44,001 nt of DNA, from contig WRMB01000032.1 of assembly GCA_009777345.1 (NCBI GenBank), forward strand, positions 1-44,001. The letters run 5' to 3'. Positions 8,342-18,192 of this stretch are shown one piece after another. The stretch is from Micrococcales bacterium. Lineage in GTDB: Bacteria; Actinomycetota; Actinomycetes; Actinomycetales; Cellulomonadaceae. The notes beneath the pieces were generated by a model. That model ran no database searches, was not told the origin of the DNA, and was given only the letters and a program-made list of their open reading frames with translations. A program made the position numbers and the translations under genes. The stretch's first letter is position 1; the number at the start of each line of letters is the position of its first letter.

Positions 8342-9180
8342 GACGCGGCCGGTGACGTCGCGGTCCGGGCCCGGCGCACCCCCGCCGCCAGCTCGGCCGT
8401 CACCGTGGCCAGACGGTCCAGGCCAGAGCTCGCGTCAGGCGCGTCGACCAGGGTGCGCACCAGGACCGAACCGACGATCACCCCGTCGGCGTAGGCCCCG
8501 ACCTGGGCGGCCTGCTCGCCGCTGGACACGCCCAGACCGACGCAGACGTGGTCGGCACCGGCCGCCCGGGTGTCAGCCACCAGCTGCTGGGCCTGGGCGC
8601 CGACGCTGGACCGCTCCCCCGTGACACCCATCGTCGAGGCGGCGTACACGAACCCGCGCGCGGCCTTCGCGGTGAGGGCCAACCGTTCCGGTGTCGAGCT
8701 GGGCGCGACGAGAAACACCCGGTCCAGGCCGTAGGCGTCCGAGGCCGCCAGCCACGGCGCCGCCTCGTCGGGGATCAGGTCGGGGGTGATCAGCCCCGCG
8801 CCGCCAGCCGACGCCAGGTCGCGGGCGTAGGCGTCGACGCCGTAGCGCAGCACCACGTTCCAGTAGGTCATGACCAGCACCGGTGCGCCGTGCGCGGCGA
8901 CCTGCTCGACGACGGCCAGGCTGTCGCGCACCCGGGTGCCGCGCCGCAGGGCCAGGTCGACGGCCCGCTGGATCAGCGGACCGTCCATCACCGGGTCGGA
9001 GTAGGGCACACCGAGCTCGACGACGTCAGCACCGGCGTCGAGCATGGTGCGGGCCGCGTCGACCGATCCGGCGACGCTGGGGAACCCGACCGGCAGGTAC
9101 CCGATCAGCGCGGGGCGCCCGGCCGCGGCCAGCCCGTCCAGAGTCGGCCCGGTCAAGGTCTGCGTCGTCGAGGCGCTCAC
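8338..9180 (-). CDS. trpA: Tryptophan synthase alpha subunit
   Basis: Cleaves indole-3-glycerol phosphate to indole and glyceraldehyde-3-phosphate in the alpha2beta2 complex with TrpB. It has 280 residues and a TIM barrel. The signature [11 protein letters not shown] and the catalytic [17 protein letters not shown] segment (Glu and Asp) are intact, as is the phosphate-binding GVSSGEQA region. The GTG start overlaps the trpB stop by GTGA and its stop overlaps lgt by ATGA. Confidence 0.97.
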   Translation of the reverse strand: MSASTTQTLTGPTLDGLAAAGRPALIGYLPVGFPSVAGSVDAARTMLDAGADVVELGVPYSDPVMDGPLIQRAVDLALRRGTRVRDSLAVVEQVAAHGAPVLVMTYWNVVLRYGVDAYARDLASAGGAGLITPDLIPDEAAPWLAASDAYGLDRVFLVAPSSTPERLALTAKAARGFVYAASTMGVTGERSSVGAQAQQLVADTRAAGADHVCVGLGVSSGEQAAQVGAYADGVIVGSVLVRTLVDAPDASSGLDRLATVTAELAAGVRRARTATSPAAS

Positions 9181-10490
9181 CGGTCCCCCTCGTTGTCGTC
9201 CTCGTTCTGGTTGTCCTCGTTGTCACCGAGCAGGCCGAACCACCGGGCCGCGGTGTCCACGTCCTTGTCCCCCCGGCCGGAGAGGTTCACCAGCAGCAGC
9301 GGCTCGGCGGCGTCACCCGCCCAGGCGGCGCGGTCGCGGCCCAGCCGGAGCGCGCCCGCCAGCGCGTGCGCCGACTCGATCGCCGGGATGATCCCCTCGG
9401 TGCGGCACAGCAGGGCGAAGGCGTCCATGGCCTCGGCGTCGCTGACCGGTTCGTAGGTCACCCGGCCCAGGTCGTGCAGCCAGGCGTGCTCGGGGCCGAC
9501 GCTGGGGTAGTCCAGCCCAGCCGATACCGAGTGCGACGGCAGGGTCTGGCCGTCGTCGTCCTGCAGCAGGTACGACCGCGCACCGTGGAGCACCCCGGGC
9601 TCGCCCCCGGCGAACCGCGCCGAGTGGTGCCCCGGGCCCAGGTCGGTACCACCCGCCTCGAAGCCGTACAGGCTGACCGACGGCTCGTCGAGGAAGGCGT
9701 TGAAGACCCCCATGGCGTTGGAGCCGCCACCGACGCAGGCCGCGACCGCGTCCGGCAGCCGCCCGGTCTCGGTCTCCAGCTGGGCGCGGGCCTCCTCGCC
9801 GATCACCGACTGGAAGTCCCGCACCATCTCCGGGAACGGGTGGGGCCCGGTGACCGTGCCGAGCAGGTAGTGGGTGGTGGCGACGTTGGCCACCCAGTCG
9901 CGCAGCGCCTCGTTGATGGCGTCCTTGAGGGTGCGCGTGCCGATGGTCACCGGGACCACCGTCGCGCCCAGCAGACGCATCCGGGCGACGTTGAGCGCCT
10001 GACGGCGGGTGTCCACCTCGCCCATGTAGACCGTGCACTCCAGGCCCAGCAGCGCGGCGGCGGTCGCGGTGGCCACGCCGTGCTGCCCGGCCCCGGTCTC
10101 GGCGATCAGCCGGGTCTTGCCCATGCGCTGCACCAGCAGCCCCTGGCCGAGGACGTTGTTGATCTTGTGCGACCCGGTGTGGTTGAGGTCTTCACGTTTG
10201 AGGAACACCCGCACCCCGTCGCCGACGTGGGCGGCGAAACGGGGTACCTCGGTCAGCGGCGAGGGCCGACCGGTGTAGCTGCGGTGCAGCGCCCGCAGCT
10301 GCGCCCCGAAGTCCGGGTCGGCGACAGCCTTGCGGTAGGTGGTGTCCAGCTCGTCCAGGGCCGCGATCAGCGCCTCGGGCACGAACCGGCCGCCGAAGGC
10401 CCCGAAGTACGGTCCGGTGTGGGTGGCCAGCGGTCCGTCGGCCGGCAGGCTGTGGTCGACATCTGTTGCGACGGGCGGCCGGCCCGTCAC
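9177..10490 (-). CDS. trpB: Tryptophan synthase beta subunit
   Basis: PLP enzyme that joins indole and serine to make tryptophan, 437 residues. [16 protein letters not shown] near the N-terminus and [20 protein letters not shown] (the PLP-binding Lys) are canonical, as are [14 protein letters not shown] and GGGSNAMG. The start is the GTG at 10490, which overlaps the trpC stop by GTGA; an open frame further upstream is only the shadow of trpC. The C-terminus is unusually acidic ([13 protein letters not shown]). Confidence 0.97.
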   Translation of the reverse strand: MTGRPPVATDVDHSLPADGPLATHTGPYFGAFGGRFVPEALIAALDELDTTYRKAVADPDFGAQLRALHRSYTGRPSPLTEVPRFAAHVGDGVRVFLKREDLNHTGSHKINNVLGQGLLVQRMGKTRLIAETGAGQHGVATATAAALLGLECTVYMGEVDTRRQALNVARMRLLGATVVPVTIGTRTLKDAINEALRDWVANVATTHYLLGTVTGPHPFPEMVRDFQSVIGEEARAQLETETGRLPDAVAACVGGGSNAMGVFNAFLDEPSVSLYGFEAGGTDLGPGHHSARFAGGEPGVLHGARSYLLQDDDGQTLPSHSVSAGLDYPSVGPEHAWLHDLGRVTYEPVSDAEAMDAFALLCRTEGIIPAIESAHALAGALRLGRDRAAWAGDAAEPLLLVNLSGRGDKDVDTAARWFGLLGDNEDNQNEDDNEGDR

Positions 10491-11299
10491 CTTCGCACCG
10501 CCCGCAGTGCCGGGTGGGTGCCGGCCGCGACCAGCTCGGCCACCGACTGGCGCGGGTCGCCGCCGGTGACCAGGGCCTCGCCGACCAGCACCGCGTCCGC
10601 CCCGGACCGGGCGTACTCCACGACATCGTGCGGGCCGCGCACCCCGGACTCGGCGACCGCCACCACACCCGTCGGGATCGCGGGTGCGACCTGAGCGAAC
10701 GTCGCCCGGTCCACCTGCAGCGTCTTGAGGTTGCGGGCGTTGACGCCGACGACCCGGGCCCCGGCGTCCACCGCCCGGGCCACCTCTTCGGTGTCGTGCA
10801 CCTCGACCAGGGCGGTCATGCCCAGCGAGTGCACCCGTTCCACCAGCGAGATGAGCACCGTCTGCTCCAGTGCCGCGACGATGAGCAGCACCAGGTCGGC
10901 GCCGTGCGCGCGGGCCTCCCACACCTGGTACGGCTCGACGACGAAGTCCTTGCGCAGCACCGGCACGTCCACCCGGGCCCGCACCTGGTCCAGATCGGTC
11001 AGGCAGCCGCCGAACCGGCGCTGCTCGGTCAGCACCGACACTGCCGCCGCGCCGCCGGACTCGTACTCCGCGGCCAGCGCCGCCGGGTCGTCGATCGGGG
11101 CCATGGCACCGCGGGACGGGCTGGACCGCTTGACCTCCGCGATGATCGTCACCGCGTCGGCGATGTGCAGGTGGGCCACGGCGTCCACCGCCGACGGCCG
11201 CTTCGCTGCCAGGGCTTTGAGGTCGTCCAACGACGTCGTCGCCTGACGTGCGGCTAGGTCTTCCCTGACCCCAGCCACGATCTCGTCCAGCACCGTCAC
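10487..11299 (-). CDS. trpC: Indole-3-glycerol phosphate synthase
   Basis: Closes the indole ring from CdRP in tryptophan synthesis, 270 residues. [15 protein letters not shown] (catalytic Glu/Lys), [10 protein letters not shown] and the phosphate-binding [12 protein letters not shown] identify it. The GTG at 11299 has AGGAGG 8 nt upstream. The frame stays open upstream to 11563 and this extension is unusually rich in Trp codons (see the leader feature). trpC is now separated from its usual upstream neighbours trpE/DUF2752 by an inserted island, so it probably has its own promoter. Confidence 0.96.
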   Translation of the reverse strand: MTVLDEIVAGVREDLAARQATTSLDDLKALAAKRPSAVDAVAHLHIADAVTIIAEVKRSSPSRGAMAPIDDPAALAAEYESGGAAAVSVLTEQRRFGGCLTDLDQVRARVDVPVLRKDFVVEPYQVWEARAHGADLVLLIVAALEQTVLISLVERVHSLGMTALVEVHDTEEVARAVDAGARVVGVNARNLKTLQVDRATFAQVAPAIPTGVVAVAESGVRGPHDVVEYARSGADAVLVGEALVTGGDPRQSVAELVAAGTHPALRAVRR

Positions 11300-11722
11300 G
11301 TCGCTCGCCTCCTCAGCGGGACTGATCGTCTGCACCCACCAGCATCCGGTTCCCATGGTACGGGCGGCGGACCAGTCCGCCGACCACGGTCCGTCAGGCA
11401 ACCAGGGTGTCTCCCGTGTCTGCGCGCAAACGAGGTGCGTGCGGTGCGTGTGCGGCTGCAAGGTGGCATCCTCCCCCACACTCTCGAAACTAAGCACAGG
11501 ACTCGATGCGCCCCAGGCCGCAAGCGGGCGACAGAGCAGCGACACCGGACCACCTACCGACACGACCGCCCCGCCGCGCCAAGCGTCCCCACCCCTGACC
11601 GGCGACCGTCTGGCTTAGGTAATCCGACGCCTGCCTGCCGACCTGGGCACACTCGCCACCTCGCCCGCAGCTCGACACACCCACCGCCGACGCCACGGAC
11701 CGCACCCACGCCAGCCGTCCGG
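11300..11722 (-). promoter_or_regulatory. trpC upstream region with a Trp-codon-rich open frame
   Basis: The 423 bp between the island and trpC. In the trpC frame, translation upstream reads [12 protein letters not shown] and then, from an ATG at 11356, [12 protein letters not shown] running into TrpC: five Trp codons in about 24. A GGCGGAC/GTCCGCC inverted repeat lies at 11366-11381. This resembles material for Trp-dependent attenuation, but no stop codon separates it from trpC, so it is not a classical leader peptide. Nothing else is recognised out to 11722. Confidence 0.3.
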
Positions 11723-12832
11723 TCAGGTGTTCAGGAAGAGTTCGCTGCCACTTTGTCCGTCGGCCACCCAGTCCACCTGGAACTGCGACGGGACGGCGCT
11801 GATGTCGGCGTAGGACACCTGGACCCGCACCGCGACGTGCCGACCGTGGTTCATCGTGTCGATCAGCCGCCGCGCCAAGGCTGCCAGGCCGTCTTCGGCA
11901 GACCCGCCCAGCGGTACTACGGCGTGCGGGCTGACCCGGCCTGGCCAGGCACCCAGCAGCGCCGCGAACGGGTGGGCGTCCAGGCCGTATGTCCAGGCCG
12001 GACCCAGCGGGTCGGCCGCGACCTGCACCACCCTGCCCTGGAGGTCGGTGCGCAGCACCACCGCGTACCGCGCGTCCACCGGGTGCACCACGTACGTCGC
12101 GTCCGGCTGGGGTACGTCCAGCACCGGATTGGGCACGGTGGTGTTACCCGCCACGGTCTCGACATACCTGAGCTGGCCCGCGGGGTCGGTGTAGTAGTCG
12201 GCCTCCAGGCCACCGGGCAGGCTCACCTCGTATCTCGCACCCGGCTCCGGCGCTGCCACCGCTTCGGGGTGCTGGGCCAGGTCCAGCTGGTAGGCAGGGC
12301 CAACCTGAGGGCGAGGAGCCCAGGGCGGGACCACCCAGGCGTCACGGGCTTCGAAGGGCTGCCGGGCAGGGCCTTCGGTCCCGACGCTGCTCGGGTCGTG
12401 CCCGCCTGCACCAGCCGAGACGGCCTGAGCCAGCCCGACCTGCTCGTTCTCGTCGAACTCCGCGAAGTCTCGCCAACCCAGCGCGATCTGCTCGGCAGTT
12501 ACTCCTGCAGGAAGATCGACGAACGTGTTTAGTTTTGGATCGAGCACCACGATCCTAGGTGCGTCCGCGGGGATTGCCGCCCGCAGGGCAACGACCACAC
12601 GCACGTTCTGGTCGAGCATACCGTCTATACCCACTCCGTCACGTGTCGTACCCAGGTCGACAGAAAAAGAAGGCTCTCCTGCTGGATCAACGTCAATCAC
12701 ACCCTCGACTTCTGGCAAGAAGTCTTCCTTCCGCGGTGCAGAGACAGATGTCTCGCCGAAGAGGCGTGCCAGCGTCCTGGTGATAGTCGGAAGGTCGAGG
12801 ATCGGCGAGTGATCTACGCTGAGCATGATCAT
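11723..12832 (-). CDS. Hypothetical protein next to an orphan toxin; possible immunity/nuclease-like fusion
   Basis: A 369-residue soluble protein. It is placed directly after the REase-fold toxin module on the same strand, where immunity genes usually sit. The N-terminal 140 residues (MIMLSVDHSPILDLPTITR onward) are acidic and unrecognised. After a Pro/Ala-rich linker, the C-terminal part (YYTDPAGQLRYVETV, YAVVLRTDLQGRVVQV, then a small helical region and VRVQVSYADI..PSQFQVDW) has the layout of the Endonuclease_NS_2 toxin family. The usual GGH motif is replaced by LDAHPFAALL, so activity is doubtful. The start at 12832 follows a GGGAG; 12844 and 12859 are alternatives. Both functional labels are inference. 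Confidence 0.6.
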   Translation of the reverse strand: MIMLSVDHSPILDLPTITRTLARLFGETSVSAPRKEDFLPEVEGVIDVDPAGEPSFSVDLGTTRDGVGIDGMLDQNVRVVVALRAAIPADAPRIVVLDPKLNTFVDLPAGVTAEQIALGWRDFAEFDENEQVGLAQAVSAGAGGHDPSSVGTEGPARQPFEARDAWVVPPWAPRPQVGPAYQLDLAQHPEAVAAPEPGARYEVSLPGGLEADYYTDPAGQLRYVETVAGNTTVPNPVLDVPQPDATYVVHPVDARYAVVLRTDLQGRVVQVAADPLGPAWTYGLDAHPFAALLGAWPGRVSPHAVVPLGGSAEDGLAALARRLIDTMNHGRHVAVRVQVSYADISAVPSQFQVDWVADGQSGSELFLNT

Positions 12833-12849
12833 GATTGCTCCCATCGCTC

Positions 12850-13317
12850 CTAGGGCCACACTCTGACAGTGAACGGAACATCAATCCCTCGGCTGCCGAA
12901 CAGGCTTGCCACGCGGGATCCCAAGAAGTTCTTGGCAGCATCCGTCGACACCACAAGATCAAGGCGTTCCAACGGGTTCGTCGGATCTGCAATCACCTGC
13001 GCGTACCGGAGAATTTCTTTATCGAACCCGTACTCTCCACCGAGCGCGCCATCGATGACGAACTGCGGAGCGCTCCCCTCGTATACCGATGAACCTCCTG
13101 GGTTGTCCACATATTTCACCTCGACCGCCGCTCCTCCGGTTTTCGGGTTGTAGGACACTCCGTCGGCCCAGATCTTAGTCCCATCCGGTGTGGTCAACTT
13201 GAATTCTTGGGTAGATCCGGTGACGGCGTGCTGGTACGTTTGCGCCCCTTGTGATCCGTAATTGGCGCCTCGAGTTTCGAGGGTGCTCTCCCAGGCATTG
13301 AACTCCTGGAGGGTCAC
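12850..13317 (-). pseudogene. Orphan restriction-endonuclease-fold toxin module
   Basis: C-terminal toxin domain of about 155 residues without the large secreted protein that should carry it. Visible are VTLQEFNAWESTL, IWADGVSYNPKTGGAAVEVKY with an upstream Asp and an ExK pair (the PD-(D/E)xK catalytic pattern), YVDNPGGS, and the ILRYAQVIADPTNPLERLDLVVST ending common in actinobacterial polymorphic toxins. The open frame continues upstream only into a serA scrap. The GTG at 13317 has no ribosome binding site, so expression is doubtful. It is followed 18 bp later by the putative partner gene. Composition is lower in GC than the trp genes. Confidence 0.65.
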
Positions 13318-13394
13318 CTGCGGCCTGTGGGGTATGTGGGCTGCGCCGTGGCACGGCGTTGGGTTCGGAAGGCGGCTGGGTTGTCGATGAACTC

Positions 13395-13518
13395 GCGAGT
13401 GGCCTGGCGGGTGCAGCGTGACGATGTCCGCCTCGGCCAGCAGCGCGTCCATGGACGGCATCTTCCGGGCGTTGCCCAGCGCCAGCTTCTCGGCGATGTC
13501 GTAGAAGATCACGGACAT
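13395..13518 (-). pseudogene. serA fragment (D-3-phosphoglycerate dehydrogenase)
   Basis: About 41 residues, [20 protein letters not shown] followed by [16 protein letters not shown], match the NAD-domain segment that follows the dinucleotide fold in SerA. Nothing before or after belongs to serA: it stops at a ribA scrap on one side and runs into unrelated sequence leading to the toxin on the other. It is not a functional gene. Confidence 0.75.
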
Positions 13519-13520
13519 GC

Positions 13521-13691
13521 TCCGAATGCCTCACCGGCGACGGGTTCGGGTCGTTGCGCTGCGACTGCGGCCCCCAGCTGCACACCGCTATGGCGCTGGT
13601 GGCCGAGCACGGCGGTGCCGTGGTCTACCTGCGCGGGCACGAGGGGCGGGAGATCGGCCTGCTGGCCAAGATCGCCGCCTACGCCCTGCAG
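13521..13691 (+). pseudogene. ribA fragment (GTP cyclohydrolase II)
   Basis: 57 codons in one frame, [20 protein letters not shown] continuing to [21 protein letters not shown], correspond to the zinc-binding core of RibA, with the Cys of SECL and both Cys of RCDC retained. The rest of the enzyme is missing on both sides. It is on the opposite strand to the serA scrap, 2 bp away. Confidence 0.8.
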
Positions 13692-13859
13692 GTACACCGG
13701 CATCGACCAGGCCAAGACCGTGCGGGCCAGGCGCACCCGCCGGGCCAGCACCGGGTGCCCTGCCATCCACCGCGCCCGATGCTCGGCCAACACCTGGTAC
13801 CACTCCCTGGGCGACACGGCAGCACCACCAGGTCGAGCAGTGACGGCTGTGAACGACAT
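13692..13859 (-). pseudogene. N-terminal fragment of an unidentified gene
   Basis: Starts [20 protein letters not shown] at an ATG with GAGGGG 5 nt upstream, giving about 56 residues ([37 protein letters not shown]). It ends exactly where the ribA scrap begins. I do not recognise the family. A ribosome binding site plus an abrupt end suggest the 5' part of a once complete leftward gene. Confidence 0.45.
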
Positions 13860-14058
13860 CGCGACCCCTCTGCGCGAACCAGGACACAGCGAACGTATCA
13901 CCCGACCTCCCGGCTGTCACCGTCCTGTGAGCCGCAGGTCGCAACCGAAGTCGGGGCGTCGCGAAGGGCGCCGTTTCGAACAGTCGCACTGCGGCCGATG
14001 ACGACAACGCCGCAGACGTACATGTCTCCTGCGTGCCACGGCGCGCCCGGTACCCTGG

Positions 14059-14511
14059 TCAGGAGGGGACCAGGGGGAACCCGGGAAGGTTGCGCACGAC
14101 GCCGAACAGCATGAACGCGCCCAGCAGCAGCCACCACGCCCACTGCGGTACCCAGCGCAGCACGGTCTGGGCCGACCGGCCGCGCCAGCCGAGCACCAGC
14201 CACACGACCCAGGCCACCACCAGCACCGGGACGCACCCGACCCAGAACGGGTTGTCCGCCCAGGCCCCGGCCAGGTTGCCGTGCAGCAGCTCGGCCGTAC
14301 CGCGCAGCCCCCCGCAGGCCGGGCAGTACAGGCCGGTCATCACGTACAGCGGGCACACCCCCCACGAGCCGCGCTGGTGCGGGTCGCGCAGCAGCAGGGC
14401 GGCCGCGCCCAGGCCCGCCCCGCCCGCGGCCGCCAGCGGCCAGCGCAGCCTGGTGAACCACCCGGCAGCCGACACGACGGTACCGTCGGCCGCGTTCTCG
14501 TCCGCGGCCAT
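14059..14511 (-). CDS. DUF2752 membrane protein
   Basis: Small membrane protein of about 150 residues with three hydrophobic segments and the DUF2752 signature [27 protein letters not shown] (two Cys pairs). It is found in trp operons of actinobacteria between trpE and trpC; its role there is not known to me. It lies just after trpE. The ATG at 14511 follows the trpE stop by 7 bp, but GTG codons inside trpE (14559, 14541) could be the start, so the first 16 residues are uncertain. Confidence 0.88.
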   Translation of the reverse strand: MAADENAADGTVVSAAGWFTRLRWPLAAAGGAGLGAAALLLRDPHQRGSWGVCPLYVMTGLYCPACGGLRGTAELLHGNLAGAWADNPFWVGCVPVLVVAWVVWLVLGWRGRSAQTVLRWVPQWAWWLLLGAFMLFGVVRNLPGFPLVPS

Positions 14512-14518
14512 ACCGGCG

Positions 14519-16099
14519 TCAGAGGCGCGGACGGTCACGGTCACCTGCCGCACGGTCACCGGCCGGTCGCAGCCGGGCCGCGACCTGGACGGCCCGCACC
14601 GCCGCGGCCGCCTTGGCCCGGACCTCGGCCCATTCGACGCTGGGCACCGAGTCGGCGACGATCCCGGCCCCGGCCTGCACGTACGCCCGGCCCTCGCGGA
14701 TCATGGCGGTGCGGATCGCGATCGCGGTGTCCATGTTCCCGGCGAAGTCGAAGTAGCCGACCGCGCCGCCGTAGATCCCCCGCCGGGCTGGTTCCAGCTC
14801 GTCGATCAGCGCCACCGCCCGGGGCTTGGGCGCCCCGGACAGGGTGCCCGCCGGGAACGTCGCGACCAGCGCGTCCAGCGCCGTCGCCTGCGGCCGCAGC
14901 CGCCCGACGACCGTCGAGCAGATGTGCATGATGTGACTGTAGCGACGGACCGCCATGAGCTCGACCACCTCGACCGAGTCCGGTTCGCACACCTTGGACA
15001 GGTCGTTGCGGGCCAGGTCGACGAGCATGACGTGCTCGGCCCGCTCCTTGGGGTCGGCCAGCAGCTCGGTGGCCAGCGCGGCATCGGCCTGGCGGGTGGC
15101 CCCCCGCGGCCGGGACCCGGCGATGGGGAACGTCTCGACCTGACGGTCGTGCACCTTGACCAGCGTCTCCGGGCTGGACCCGACGACGGCGAAGGCCCGG
15201 CCGTCCGCGTCGGCCAGGCAGACGTAGTACATGTACGGGCTGGGGTTGCTGGTGCGCAGCACCTGGTACACGTCCAGCGGGCTGGCCGGGCAGTCCAGGT
15301 CGGCCCGCTGGGACAGCACCACCTGGAACACCTCGCCGTCGACGACGGCCTCCAGGCCCCGGGCCACGGCCCGCTCGAACTCGTCCTGCGTCGACCGGAA
15401 CGCCAGCGCTGGTACCGTCGCGTCCGGGTCGAGCACCAGCGGCGCCACGGGGGCGGCCGCGGCCAGCCTCCGCTCCATCTGGTCCAGCCGGGCCACCGCG
15501 TCGGCCCAGGCTTGGTCCACCCGCTGGTCGGTGCCGTCGGCGTTGACCGCGTTCGCGACCAGCCACACCGACCCGTCGGCGTGGTCCACGCAGGCCAGGT
15601 CGGTGGCCAGCAGCAGCGTCAGCTCGGGCACGTCCAGCTCGTCGGGCGCGTCGGCGGGCAGCGTCGGCTCCCAGTGCCGCACGACGTCCCAGCCCAGCGC
15701 CCCGACCAGCCCCCCGGTCAGCGGCGGCAGGCCCGGTTCGGCCGGGGTGGCCAGGACCTTCAGCGTCTCGCCCAGCACGCTCAGCACGTCGCCGTCGGTC
15801 GGCACCCCGACCGGCACGTCACCGGTCCACCGGGCCCGACCGCCGACGGACGTCAGGGTGGCGCGGGCGGCCACGCCGACGAACGACCAGCGCTCCCAGG
15901 TACCGTCCGACTCCGCCGACTCCAGGACGAACGTGCCCGGCCGTCCCCCGGCCAGCGCCCGGTACAGCCCGACGGGCGTCACGTCGGCCAGCAGCCGCCG
16001 GACCACAGGGATCACCCGGGCGTGCGCGGCCCGGGCCCGGAACCCGTCCAGCGTCGGCCAGGTCTGGCCGAAGTCCGGCACCGCACCGGCCGTGGTCAC
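14519..16099 (-). CDS. trpE: Anthranilate synthase component I
   Basis: Makes anthranilate from chorismate with the glutamine amidotransferase TrpG, which is not in this window. It has 526 residues. The feedback/Trp-site region is seen as [19 protein letters not shown]. The chorismate-binding core is intact: [59 protein letters not shown]-type [24 protein letters not shown], and [12 protein letters not shown] near the end. The GTG start overlaps the hisI stop by GTGA. It is not fused to trpG. Confidence 0.97.
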   Translation of the reverse strand: MTTAGAVPDFGQTWPTLDGFRARAAHARVIPVVRRLLADVTPVGLYRALAGGRPGTFVLESAESDGTWERWSFVGVAARATLTSVGGRARWTGDVPVGVPTDGDVLSVLGETLKVLATPAEPGLPPLTGGLVGALGWDVVRHWEPTLPADAPDELDVPELTLLLATDLACVDHADGSVWLVANAVNADGTDQRVDQAWADAVARLDQMERRLAAAAPVAPLVLDPDATVPALAFRSTQDEFERAVARGLEAVVDGEVFQVVLSQRADLDCPASPLDVYQVLRTSNPSPYMYYVCLADADGRAFAVVGSSPETLVKVHDRQVETFPIAGSRPRGATRQADAALATELLADPKERAEHVMLVDLARNDLSKVCEPDSVEVVELMAVRRYSHIMHICSTVVGRLRPQATALDALVATFPAGTLSGAPKPRAVALIDELEPARRGIYGGAVGYFDFAGNMDTAIAIRTAMIREGRAYVQAGAGIVADSVPSVEWAEVRAKAAAAVRAVQVAARLRPAGDRAAGDRDRPRL

Positions 16100-16476
16100 A
16101 GACCCTCCTCCGTCCCGGCCGGAGGTTCGCCCACGACGGCAGGCAGCGGACCGCCCGCCCCGAAGCAGGTGCGCACCCCGGTGTGGCAGGCCGGACCGAC
16201 CTGCTCGACCCGCACCAGCAGCGCATCACCGTCGCAGTCCAGCGCCACCGAACGCACCCGCTGCACGTGCCCGGAGGTGTCGCCCTTGCGCCAGTACTCG
16301 CGCCGCGACCGGCTCCAGTACCAGGCCCGCCCGGTGGTCAGGGTACGGTGCAGCGCCTCGTCGTCCATCCAGCCGAGCATGAGCACCTCGCCGGTGTCGT
16401 GCTGCTGGACGACCGCCGCGACCAGCCCAGCACCGTCCCGCTTGAGGCGTGCGGCGACCGTCGGGTCCAGAGGCAT
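16096..16476 (-). CDS. hisI: Phosphoribosyl-AMP cyclohydrolase
   Basis: Opens the adenine ring of PR-AMP in histidine synthesis; zinc enzyme of 126 residues. [39 protein letters not shown], the Asp-rich [10 protein letters not shown] metal site and the Cys in [12 protein letters not shown] are complete. The ATG at 16476 has GGAGG 9 nt upstream; ATG 16485 would overlap that site. It is coupled to trpE by GTGA. Its 5' end is duplicated near hisF, from which it is now separated by a galE insert. Confidence 0.94.
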   Translation of the reverse strand: MPLDPTVAARLKRDGAGLVAAVVQQHDTGEVLMLGWMDDEALHRTLTTGRAWYWSRSRREYWRKGDTSGHVQRVRSVALDCDGDALLVRVEQVGPACHTGVRTCFGAGGPLPAVVGEPPAGTEEGL

Positions 16477-16545
16477 GCCGTGCATCCTCCCACACCCGAC
16501 CGGGACGAGCTGTCCGGACGGTCGACGGACAGCCAGCGGACGGTC
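16369..16545. repeat. Left copy of the hisI 5' / hisF 3' direct repeat
   Basis: 177 bp that include the first third of hisI, its ribosome binding site and a leftover of the hisF 3' end. They match 18193-18343 in direct orientation. In this copy the hisF stop has become TGG (cca on the + strand). It marks the left edge of the galE insertion. Confidence 0.85.
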
Positions 16546-16684
16546 GCCACGACCTGTCCAGACCGCCAGGGCGAGCTCCTCGCCTTCCGAATCTGGATTT
16601 CGCGACTCTAGACAGTCCCGCAACCAGAGGTGACTCAGGAACTTAACGCCTCCTTCGAGACTGTCGGCAACAACTCGGCACGGA

Positions 16685-17698
16685 CTATGCATCCGGTGCG
16701 TAAGCACTGTCGGCCAAGACCGAAGGAAGTTTTTCAGCCCACTCCAGGGATGCCGCTATTCCCTCTTCGATTGAATACTGAGCTGCCCATCCAGCCTGGT
16801 CTGCGAACTTGTGTACACTAGCGAAACCGCCCACCACATCGCCTGGCCTGCGGGGTCCGGGTTCGACTTGAACGGGCCTCGGCAGAACTCGGTTGGCGGC
16901 GGCGACAAGCTCGAAGACCGTGGTACCTCTACCGGTTCCAATATTGAATACATCATATCGTTCCCCGCGAAGCAGTTGATCGAATTGTTGGACCACCCGA
17001 ACGTGCGCGTCGGCCAAGTCCCATACGTGGATGTAATCCCTGATCCCTGAGCCATCACGGGTTGGCCAGTCTGTGCCTGTCACAGTGAACGCGTCATCGT
17101 TGGCGAAGGCACGAAGGATGTTGCCGAGCGCATGTGTTGGGTGCAGCGTCTGAAGTCCTGTTCTGAACTTGGGGTCTGCGCCGATCGGGTTGAAATAGCG
17201 CAGACTGATTGCACGCATGCCGCAGCCAGCTGTTGCGTAACGAATCAAGTCCTCCACTACCTCTTTAGTCTTGGAGTAGGGACTCTTCGGAGCAATCAGC
17301 GAAGTCTCGGTGAACTCACTCCCGGCTTCCTCGCTGTAGATCGACCCCGAAGAACTGAATATGAAATTTTCGATACCGGCACCGACACACGCGTTAAGTA
17401 GAGCGATAGCCTGACCGACGTTGTTCTCGTAGTATCCCAGCGGGTCTGAGACTGACTCCGGTACAACGATTCTCGCGGCACAATGAATCACGCAGTCGAT
17501 GTCTGGGTGTTCAGCGAAGATACGGTCTAGGAGGACGCGGTCTCCGACCTGCCCTGCGTACGATGAACGCCCGTTCGTAAATTGGGGCAGCCCTGTGGAG
17601 TAGTCGTCGAGGACAACTACACCGATATCGTTCTCCACGCACTGCGTGGCGATCGTAGACCCTATGAAGCCCGCACCACCGGTAATCAACACGCTCAT
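16685..17698 (-). CDS. galE: UDP-glucose 4-epimerase family protein
   Basis: Extended short-chain dehydrogenase, 337 residues, interconverting UDP-glucose and UDP-galactose or related sugars. It has the NAD-binding [14 protein letters not shown] motif, [22 protein letters not shown], the catalytic Ser region IFSSSGSIY and Tyr/Lys in SPYSKTK (YxxxK), and [15 protein letters not shown] lies 10 nt before the ATG. GC content is clearly lower than in the flanking his/trp genes, and the gene sits between the duplicated halves of the hisF-hisI junction, so it was probably acquired horizontally. It is likely used for surface polysaccharide precursors, but the substrate is not proven. Confidence 0.92.
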   Translation of the reverse strand: MSVLITGGAGFIGSTIATQCVENDIGVVVLDDYSTGLPQFTNGRSSYAGQVGDRVLLDRIFAEHPDIDCVIHCAARIVVPESVSDPLGYYENNVGQAIALLNACVGAGIENFIFSSSGSIYSEEAGSEFTETSLIAPKSPYSKTKEVVEDLIRYATAGCGMRAISLRYFNPIGADPKFRTGLQTLHPTHALGNILRAFANDDAFTVTGTDWPTRDGSGIRDYIHVWDLADAHVRVVQQFDQLLRGERYDVFNIGTGRGTTVFELVAAANRVLPRPVQVEPGPRRPGDVVGGFASVHKFADQAGWAAQYSIEEGIAASLEWAEKLPSVLADSAYAPDA

Positions 17699-18192
17699 TC
17701 TCTGTCGCCCTCCTGTTGATCGTCGTCACCCTGCTGGTCTGAAAATTCCCGACTCCGAGCATGAGCCAATCCTAAACCAAACGGTTTATGAAGCCTACCC
17801 ATCGCCGATGATTAGTCGCAGACTTGTCGAGCTCGCCTCTGAAGACTCCGTCCTGTGGAGTTTACAACGTCGCGCTGTGGGCTCTACACAGAGGACATCG
17901 GCATGGGGATTCGGGAATAAGAGGCTCCTCTCATGCTCGGTGGCGGCCGCCTCGCATCAACGATGCATGCTGCACATGAACGAGCGCCCTGGTCCATGTT
18001 GATTCTCGTCCTGCCTGCCGCCCATGTCAAGAACACGACGAACGACGCTGACGGAGCGTGAGACCACCGCGAACCTCATCGTCGCTCCACCGTCACCGCG
18101 CAACTCCGCCCCAACGTCTGCACCCGCACCAGCCACCCCGGCTGTGTCGGCCAGTACAACGACGAACGTCGGTCAGGTCTCGCCGCCCCAGA
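17699..18192. other. Low-GC intergenic segment upstream of galE
   Basis: About 490 bp with no supported gene. It holds a TAAACC-AAAC-GGTTTA inverted repeat at 17773-17788, 75 bp before the galE start, which could be an operator. The rest shows no recognised element and no serA/ribA-like scraps. Confidence 0.5.

Noticed and set aside
11299..11356. Separate trp leader peptide gene
   Set aside because: No stop codon before trpC and no good ribosome binding site at the ATG 11356; kept only as a regulatory observation.
12850..13518. One 222-residue gene from 13518 to 12850
   Set aside because: The first 41 residues are a serA scrap and the next 26 are unrelated; the frame is open only by chance fusion.
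14033..16633. 866-codon open frame on the + strand
   Set aside because: It is the antisense shadow of trpE and hisI, both unmistakable on the minus strand; the translation is Arg/Pro-rich with no domain.
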